From assembly GCA_018398765.1 (NCBI GenBank), contig JAHBMJ010001239.1, positions 8,585 to 33,899 on the forward strand: DNA of 25,315 nucleotides, written 5' to 3'. This document shows, in pieces, positions 19,390 to 25,315 of this stretch. Under the pieces are notes generated by a model that saw only the letters and a program-made list of their open reading frames with translations, was not told where the DNA came from and searched no databases. A program made the position numbers and the translations under genes. How positions within the stretch are numbered: position 1 is the first letter of the stretch; the number at the start of each line of letters is the position of its first letter. The DNA is from Chromera velia (lineage: Eukaryota; Sar; Chromeraceae).

Positions 19390-21612
19390 CTATGCTGTCA
19401 GCGAGGCAAAATCCGTTCTTCCTGCTAGTCTATCTCTCGTGTCCCAAATCCATTTCATTCCAGCCCTCTGGAAGTACTCCACATAGTCCCTCGTGACCTT
19501 GTCACGCTCCTCCAACAAATCCACGTCCACCTCCACAGGCTCCCACCCTTCCGTCAGCTGAGCCATCAGAGAGGGATCGAGGCGGGCGTGCGACGAGGAG
19601 GGTCTCAAGGGAAGACGCACGCCTTCAGAAGAACCCACCCGCCTCACCCTATAGCCATACCGATTCAGAACCTCTATGACTGACCGACACCCCGCCAACT
19701 GAGTCTCTCCCGGACCGTCGAAAGGAGTAGTCGGCGCTGGACAGGGGAGCAAGTGTGCAGCTCCAACGGCAAAAAGCGGGACCGGCCTCTCGCTCGTGGT
19801 CGAAGGCCCAGTCTCTCCCTTCTTCCCTTCTTTTCTCAACACCAATCGAATTTTCTGCAGAAGCTTTCTGACCCCTGCGAACGGCCCCCGCCCCCCCCAC
19901 GCCCTCTGCTCATGAAGAGCCGACAAAGTGTCCAAGACCATCACTATACGGGCACCCATCGCTTCGTTCCTTCCCGCGAGCAACCAGCGCATCAACATAC
20001 TCTGCGCACGTGCCCCATTCACCATTTCTAAAGAAGCTCCTCCATCTACGCCCCCAATTCCTTCCTCTCTCTCCTCTTCTTCTTCAGCCAAGGAAAACCC
20101 GTCGCCATCCCCGTGCCGCCTAACTGCTTTTGCCTTTGCCTGCGCTACCGCTGTAGCCTGAGAATCCGCAAAAACCGATCGGATCTCTGGGTATCTCTCA
20201 GCTAGTTTCTCCACTCTTTGATGAAGTGCCCCTCCCTCCTCCGCCTCCTTGATTAGCGTGTCATCCACACCCCACTCCAACCCACCCGTGATTACAGCAA
20301 AGAACTCATCGTCTCCCGACAGCCACGCACGCGCAATGGCACACCCGGGACCGCCAATGCACGAAGCCTCGGGAGGGGGCACTTTTGTGAAGCCGGCAGT
20401 CTGCCTCTCGAGGTGGGAGAGAATGGCCACAAGAACGTCCAACTGCTCGGGGACAGACAGACCCACGGAGACCCTGCACAAGCGGGAAGAAGAAAAAGAG
20501 AACAAACAAGAAACAGAAGAAAACGATTCTCAATACTTGAAGCAAGACCGAGCCACTGTCGCAGTCACATCAGATCACCAACCAAATGTCTGACTCACTT
20601 GTCTGGCTCATCCCTGAGGACGTCTAACCCGGCCTGGGGAGGTCCCCCCCATTGCAGCACTGACGCCTGTACTTCTGGGTCTTCAAGTGACCACAGTGGA
20701 TGCTCCTTCCTCCTTCCCTTCGGTCCCCTCAGACCTCCGTCTTGTTCCCCCTGTCTCCTGCGGTTTGTGTGCACGTTCCCCAGATACGCATCCAGCGTCT
20801 GACCCTTGGAGGCGAGGAACCAGGGGGCCATTGCGCGCTGTTCCAACAACAGGGACAGAGTCATGGCCATGGCAACGAAAGTCATCTTGTCGAGCATCAT
20901 GAGAAGATCGGGCTTCCCTGGGCTGAAGGGGTTCCCGGCCTGTCCGGGGCCTCCCAGGAGATTCAAGAACTGGTCTAGCTGGGCGAACGTCTCCGGCCTC
21001 CACTCTCTGAGGATGGAGAGGGACGACTGCCCATCTCTGCGCAGAGAACAGCTCTGTACCTGCATGATCTGCACGCAAAAGCCACAAACGAGGTTTGTTA
21101 CTTCAGGAAGACAAAAATACAGCTGAGCCGAGAGTCTGAGAGGGTGTGGCAGAGAGGAAAGAGTCAAAAGAATCAGAAAATGACGTGGGCACTGCCGCTT
21201 GCCTCACTGTCTGTGTGACAGACTCTGACTGACTGACATGAGACATGTTCAACTCGAGAAAGACGGCATCGGGCTTCAACCGCTCCAGTTCCTCGTTGAT
21301 CCTGTCCAGCCCTGGGCCTTCGAGAACCTTATACGGCAAGTGGGCGGTTCCCAGGAGCGCTGCCACGGTTTCGTTGTCTTTGGACACCTGCAGGCAGTTA
21401 GCCAGGGCTTGGTTTTGTCTCAAAGACAGCTCGGGAAGCGGTGGAGACGTGGAGAGACAAGGAGACGGCTCTACACCTACCTCCCACAGAAAGGGGTTCC
21501 AGGGCTCTCCGTCGAGTGCCACACTCAATGCAGTAGAATCAGGAGATGCACTGCAGCCCCACACTAGAAGGCAAACGGCAAGGTGCCGCATCATCAATCC
21601 GGACATCGGCAT
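19390..21612 (-). CDS. Secreted TIKI/TRABD2-like metalloprotease (TraB/GumN superfamily)
   Basis: Four exons, 5' to 3': 21612-21481, 21387-21238, 21068-20599 and 20473-19390 (TAG), giving 611 aa with all phases consistent. The second exon could instead end at 21208 using GTGAGG. Residues 1-22 form a signal peptide (Met-rich start, hydrophobic LAVCLLVW, small residues before the likely cut). Then come PFLWEV, the metal-binding GTAHLPY (H60), FLEL (E89), a Cys-containing segment like the TIKI SC-x-L region (exon 3 start), a membrane-facing-looking helix with LSLLLEQR, LDAYL, then RNEAMGAR (residues 419-426) and the second His motif FAVGAAH (H491) followed by VIEVLNRYGYRV. This order of motifs is that of TIKI/GumN. 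In animals TIKI trims the Wnt N terminus at the cell surface; the substrate here is unknown. A low-complexity Glu-rich insert lies before RNEAMG. No C-terminal anchor is evident, so it is probably luminal or secreted. Confidence 0.75.
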
Positions 21613-22156
21613 TCTCTAAAACTTCAGCCGTCTCCTCCACCCGGTGAAGAGGTACCGCGATACTTTTCACGCCCTTCGATGGATCCCAAGACTTTCTGCC
21701 TGAGAGATAGAAGACAGAACAGCGATCCAACAAATAAATGAACTACAGAAGTACAGTTTGTTTCCTGAAAGTTCACAGCGGTTAAGTAGCTACAGCTGTC
21801 AGAGCTCTCCAATGATGCAAGCCCGCGGCCGCGGGTGCGCGCGTGGCCCGCGGCCCGCGCGGGCCGCGCGGCGGCACATTTTGGATTTCAGAATTAATGT
21901 GATTTGTGTGGCAGATCCAAGGAAGAAGTCTGTTCACAGAGGCTGATTGTCAACGGTCCCGCGTCAAAAGGGAACTGCGTATACGTCCGCCGTGTGCTAC
22001 GTGCCATCCTGTTTGCATGATTTGCAAGGTGAGCCAGAACTTTCATTCTCTGGCGAGAGCTCCAGCTTGTCGAGACGTCGACACCGTCCTGAACACGTCT
22101 CCGTCTCCGCTGCTTTGAAATCGCACTTTCAAGGTCTCTGATTACCCGCAGCAACC
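21613..22156. promoter_or_regulatory. Divergent promoter region with GC-rich palindromic core
   Basis: The TIKI-like gene (-) and the gene starting at 22157 (+) diverge from here. The central 56 nt (21821-21876) are almost pure G+C with many CpG and nested palindromes, while the flanks are ordinary. No TATA box was recognised. The frame at 21906-22118 (+) is not convincing as protein. A short CpG-island-like promoter core is the simplest reading. Confidence 0.4.
21821..21876. repeat. Nested GC palindromes
   Basis: It contains CCCGCGGCCGCGGG (21822-21835), a perfect 14-bp palindrome, and CGCGGCCCGCGCGGGCCGCG (21849-21868), a perfect 20-bp palindrome, separated by GCGCGCG-type sequence. It is strongly hairpin-prone. 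Confidence 0.8.
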
Positions 22157-25100
22157 ATGGAGTTCCAGGAGGAAGCGGCTGATTCGATTAGAGGACGAAG
22201 AGATACCGGTATCTGCAGCGGAGAGGATATCCGCAGTGCCTCCCAGCAGAGTGTGCAGGTCCGTGAGACACGAAGATTGGCATTCAGACACTCCGCTTTC
22301 AAAAAAGTTGTCCCGCTGGGGATTGAACCCAGAACCTTCAGAGTCAGAGTCTGACGTGATAGCCATTACACCACGGGACACTGTGTCTATGGATGCAATA
22401 CAATGCATATGAGCTTCCTTGAGGCGCCCTGTCCTCTGTCACACACATCGATGGAAAGAAGAAGGCTGTCTCTAAAGCTCCCGCGTCTCCCTTCTTATCG
22501 AAGCTCAACAAGAGACGCTCTTAACAGCATTGCTCAAAACATTTGAGAGCTATCCACTGGAGTTTTCCTCCTCTTGTTATGTGCAGAGAGAGGGCCTTCA
22601 AGAGGCTCATGAGGGCTGCGGTGGGTGGGAAGAATTGGAGACGGTTGACAGAGGTGCAAGGTCGTCTACGAGACACGAACGTCCCCTCGTGGCTGCAGGG
22701 TCTCGCCTCTCTCGTGTGGGGGCGGCAGTGGCTGCAGCCAGAAGACGAATGCGCATGTCTCAGCAGGCAGGCACGAACAGGGACGTCATGATGGAGGTGA
22801 GCATGCGGCCTGTTCGTGTGTGCATGGGTGCAGTCCCATCCCGACAGTGGGATTTACTCGTGCGTGGGTGGATTTAGGGAAATGTGTTCCTTGTCTGCTC
22901 TAAGCAGTGTGGACTTAGGGAAAAGCAGGTGTTCTTGTGTGCGTCCAAGCGTATGAAGGGGGACTATTCATGAAAAGGATGTGAATTTCCGCCTGTTTCT
23001 GCTCCCCTCTCTCCCACAGGACCGGGAAGAAGACTGGGAACGCCCGGAGCCATCTTGGCCTCGGCATGCCGACTCGCCGCCTGGAAATTCTGTGCCTTGT
23101 TTTTCATTTTGGTCTGTCCCCGCTGCTGCTGCTGCTAGATCTGGGGGTGGGGATGGCAGAGAAGGAGGCGGGGAGGAGTTGCAAGAGCAGGAGGGGAGAG
23201 GGGGGGTTCCTGGGGGTTCAAAAGAAGGTTGTGGGGGTTCAATGGGATCTGCTGAATTTGGAGCAGAAAGCCCGGACTCGGACGTGGGCTTTCAGAGAGA
23301 GGCGTGGAGGGCTGTCGAAAGGGAGGTGGAGGCCTCAGAGGGCAGAGGAAGAGGTGATGTGGGTGTGTGTACCACACGACGACATGCGCCAGACGGTTTC
23401 TCTCCCGTACATTCCACAGACAGAGGATTAGAGGCTGGGAGGAAAAGGAAGGGGAAGAGCAGTTCTCTTCTTTCTCCTCTTGATGAAGACTCCTCCAAAG
23501 AGGTGACTGAGTGCCCCTCTTTCGATGAAGGAGGGAGACAGAAAGAGAGAAAGACCGAAGAGGCCAATGCAGCCGAAGGAGGAAAGGTCTCCTGTGTCTG
23601 TCCACCTGCTTCTTTTACTGGAGGAACAAAAGTTTTGAAGCGTCCACGCACACTCAAGGGTCTCTCAGCGCAGGAGAGCGGACCCTCGTGTTCCCTCTCG
23701 CCCCAGACGGGTGGTGCCGGCGTGGCGACGAGACGATCCAGTCGTCTGGCTGCCGTTCGAAGTGCTGCCCAAAAGTCTGAGGCTAAGGGCCGCACACAGA
23801 AGGAAGCAAGAGGTCGAATCAGGGGGCGTGCGCGTGTGTCGTCATTATCAGCTGCTGCCGTTCATGAGGGGGACCAAGAGGAAGACAGACAGCAGGGCGC
23901 TTGTACTGTTTCTCCTCAGCCGAACAGGAGGAGAGAAAGGGAGGCCTTTTCGAATCTCGAGGGAAGGTTTCAGGGGGGAACCGGGGGTTATTGTGAGGAA
24001 GAGGGGGGGCTCCCCCGGGTTTCTGAGGGAGGGGAGAAAGCAGTCCCACCCTCTCCTCGGCAGGCGGACGGCGGCCTGGTCAGACGATCTGCCCGCCTTG
24101 CTGGTCGACCCAATCCCTCCCGGAGGCCCGCACCCCGGGAGGTTTCTGTTGATAGTTCAGAGGGGGGTTCTTCCTCTGAGTCATCTGAGTCTTCTGACGA
24201 GTCTGAGAATGACTGTCGTGAGGATTCCGACTGGAATGAGTCTGTGAGTGGGGAGGGCAAGAGGTCGAGTGACAGTGACGAAGAGACCGGAGAGAGTTCA
24301 GATGGAGAAGAGGACGAAGAGGACCTGGAGAGCTTGTGGGAGGATGAAGCAGATTCTAGGCTTCCGTCTGAGAGAGCCGGAAGGAGGCGGCAGTCGGGAG
24401 TGGAAGTTCAGCAGGAAGAGGAAGCAGGAGGAGGAGGGGGAGAAGGAGGACCCCTCCACTGCAACCACCGGTCAGTCCGTGGGGCAATCATTCGGGCCAT
24501 TGCGAAAAAGCCCCTTTTTTTTTTGTTTCATTTTGAGCTTTCATGAATGTATTTCCAATTATTTCATTTGCTGCTCGCAGATGCGTTCGAGTGAGGTCCA
24601 TGCGCATCTGTGATGCCCATCTGAGTGTTTTCATCCGTCTCAGCTTGTGCACTTCGAGCCTTACCTTGTCTGCATCTTACTCATATGCCCTTGCGTGCAT
24701 TTTCGACGGTTTGCACGTGTGCTTGACTATTTTCTAAGTGAAGAGATAAAAACTGCCAATTGTACCCTTGTCACAGCCGAGGAGACACATACAAGCACGC
24801 AGACGCCACGACAGACCCCATCACCTGCGAGCCTCTCGACAAGTTGCACGTCGATTTTGTGTCTCCAGACGGGCAATTCAAGGCGTGCTTCAACACACGG
24901 GTTGGTGGGTGGGTGTCTCTCTTGGTCATCTGTTCATGTACGTCTATGTTCTGAGATTGGCCGGGCACTGAAGGTGGAAGAGCCCCTACTTGAACGCATC
25001 CAGAAGACAGACAGAGAGTCACGCTCGATCGTCATACTGGTCTGATACTGGAGCCTGTCTGAAATGATTTCGACAGATTTCCAGACGGGCTCACTTTTCT

Positions 25101-25315
25101 TTCTCTTGTTTCTGCCCCCTCCTGCAGACCCTGGTTGACATGGCTCGCACCAAAGGGTTCTTCTGTCTTGCCCCCGCATTCTATGAAGGTGCCGATCCGA
25201 ATACTTCCAGAGGGCGAAGGTGGCTCCATCAAGTGGCCTCTGTTCTACGAGAACAGGGGCGGTCGGAAGCTGCTGGAAGGGTTGAGAGGGGGGAGGTGCC
25301 GTCTGTCCAGGAGAT
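22157..25315 (+). CDS. Nuclear-type acidic/basic protein with possible U-box/RING-like segment, 3' partial
   Basis: Proposed exons: 22157-22258, 22587-22796, 23020-24470, 24777-24900, then 25128 to beyond the window end. All junction phases agree (0, 0, 2, 0). The ATG at 22157 is in strong context (CAACCATGG). The large third exon is certain in frame; exons 1 and 2 are tentative, since another frame of 22543-22791 also looks protein-like. It is Ser/Gly/Glu/Arg-rich, with two copies of a basic RRS-x-RLA motif (TRRSSRLAAVR at about 23728 and VRRSARLAGR at about 24080) and a long Ser/Asp/Glu acidic tract (about 24148-24357), typical of chromatin or nucleolar proteins. The last two exons read DPITCEPLDKLHVDFVSPDG, then ACFNTRTLVDMA, with hydrophobic/Cys spacing like a U-box or degenerate RING (DPIT-x-EP, FN-x-x-TL), so a ubiquitin-ligase role is possible. 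This is inference. tRNA-Gln lies antisense in intron 1. No specific family was recognised. Confidence 0.45.
22301..22306 (-). terminator. Pol III T-run terminator of tRNA-Gln
   Basis: On the minus strand, six T follow the tRNA 3' end after CAAC-type spacing. This is the standard RNA polymerase III stop and supports a functional tRNA gene. Confidence 0.75.
22308..22380 (-). tRNA. tRNA-Gln (anticodon CUG)
   Basis: Read on the minus strand, the 73-nt cloverleaf is complete. Acceptor stem TGTCCCG/CGGGACA has seven pairs, U8 is present, and the D arm is GTG-CAC with TGGTGTAATGG as A box. The anticodon stem TCAGA/TCTGA holds loop CTCTGAC (anticodon CTG). The variable loop is 5 nt. The T stem CTGGG/CCCAG has loop TTCAATC, giving the B box GGTTCAATCC. 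The discriminator is A. It has no intron and no encoded CCA. The first pair is U1-A72, weak for a eukaryotic tRNA-Gln. T6 lies just downstream. It decodes CAG. Confidence 0.92.

Noticed and set aside
19206-19496. 96-codon plus-strand ORF over a GC-rich patch
   Set aside because: It overlaps the 3' end of the TIKI-like gene on the other strand and has no protein-like pattern.
22543-22791. Alternative frame of the second exon of the 22-kb gene (Trp/Leu-rich peptide)
   Set aside because: It looks protein-like but hits TGA just before the best donor (GAG|GTGAGC at 22797) and would not join the following exon in phase. It is kept only as a caveat on that exon.
22872-22924. TTTAGGG-like words resembling telomere repeats
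   Set aside because: There is only one true TTTAGGG and one near match, inside an intron; this is not an interstitial telomeric array.

Overview
This window looks like nuclear DNA of an intron-rich protist. Signs are GT-AG introns of roughly 45-330 nt with pyrimidine-rich acceptors, long intergenic stretches with microsatellites and AT-rich islands, a Pol III tRNA gene with A and B boxes, and no operons. Near-50% GC genes, Ser/Gly/Glu-rich low-complexity proteins and a plant/fungal-type biotin enzyme fit an alveolate alga such as a chromerid (Chromera velia is my best guess). That is inference from style, not a match to a known sequence. All exon models here come from phase-consistent joining by eye and need transcript data.

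Layout. 1-911 (+) is the 3' end of a START-domain (lipid-binding) gene. 912-3269 is intergenic and contains an AT-rich island. 3270-12863 (-) can be read as one ten-exon gene whose phases agree at every junction. It encodes a nuclear-looking, mostly helical protein of about 2,240 residues that I cannot assign to a family. 13484-14806 (+) is an uninterrupted bioF (8-amino-7-oxononanoate synthase) ending in the peroxisomal-type tripeptide ARL. 14807-19389 is a gene-poor stretch with simple repeats, an inverted-repeat element in two copies and AT-rich islands.

19390-21612 (-) is a four-exon gene for a secreted TIKI/TRABD2-like (TraB/GumN superfamily) metalloprotease. 22308-22380 (-) is tRNA-Gln(CUG). 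22157-25315 (+) is the 5' part of a gene for an acidic, basic-motif-rich nuclear-type protein with a possible U-box/RING-like segment; the tRNA would lie antisense in its first intron.

The genes do not form an obvious pathway. Two divergent pairs (giant gene/bioF and TIKI/22-kb gene) share intergenic regions that probably hold both promoters. The most notable points are the peroxisomal signal on an intronless BioF, a TIKI-like protease outside animals, a preference for C at the third intron base, the giant orphan protein and the inverted-repeat element.
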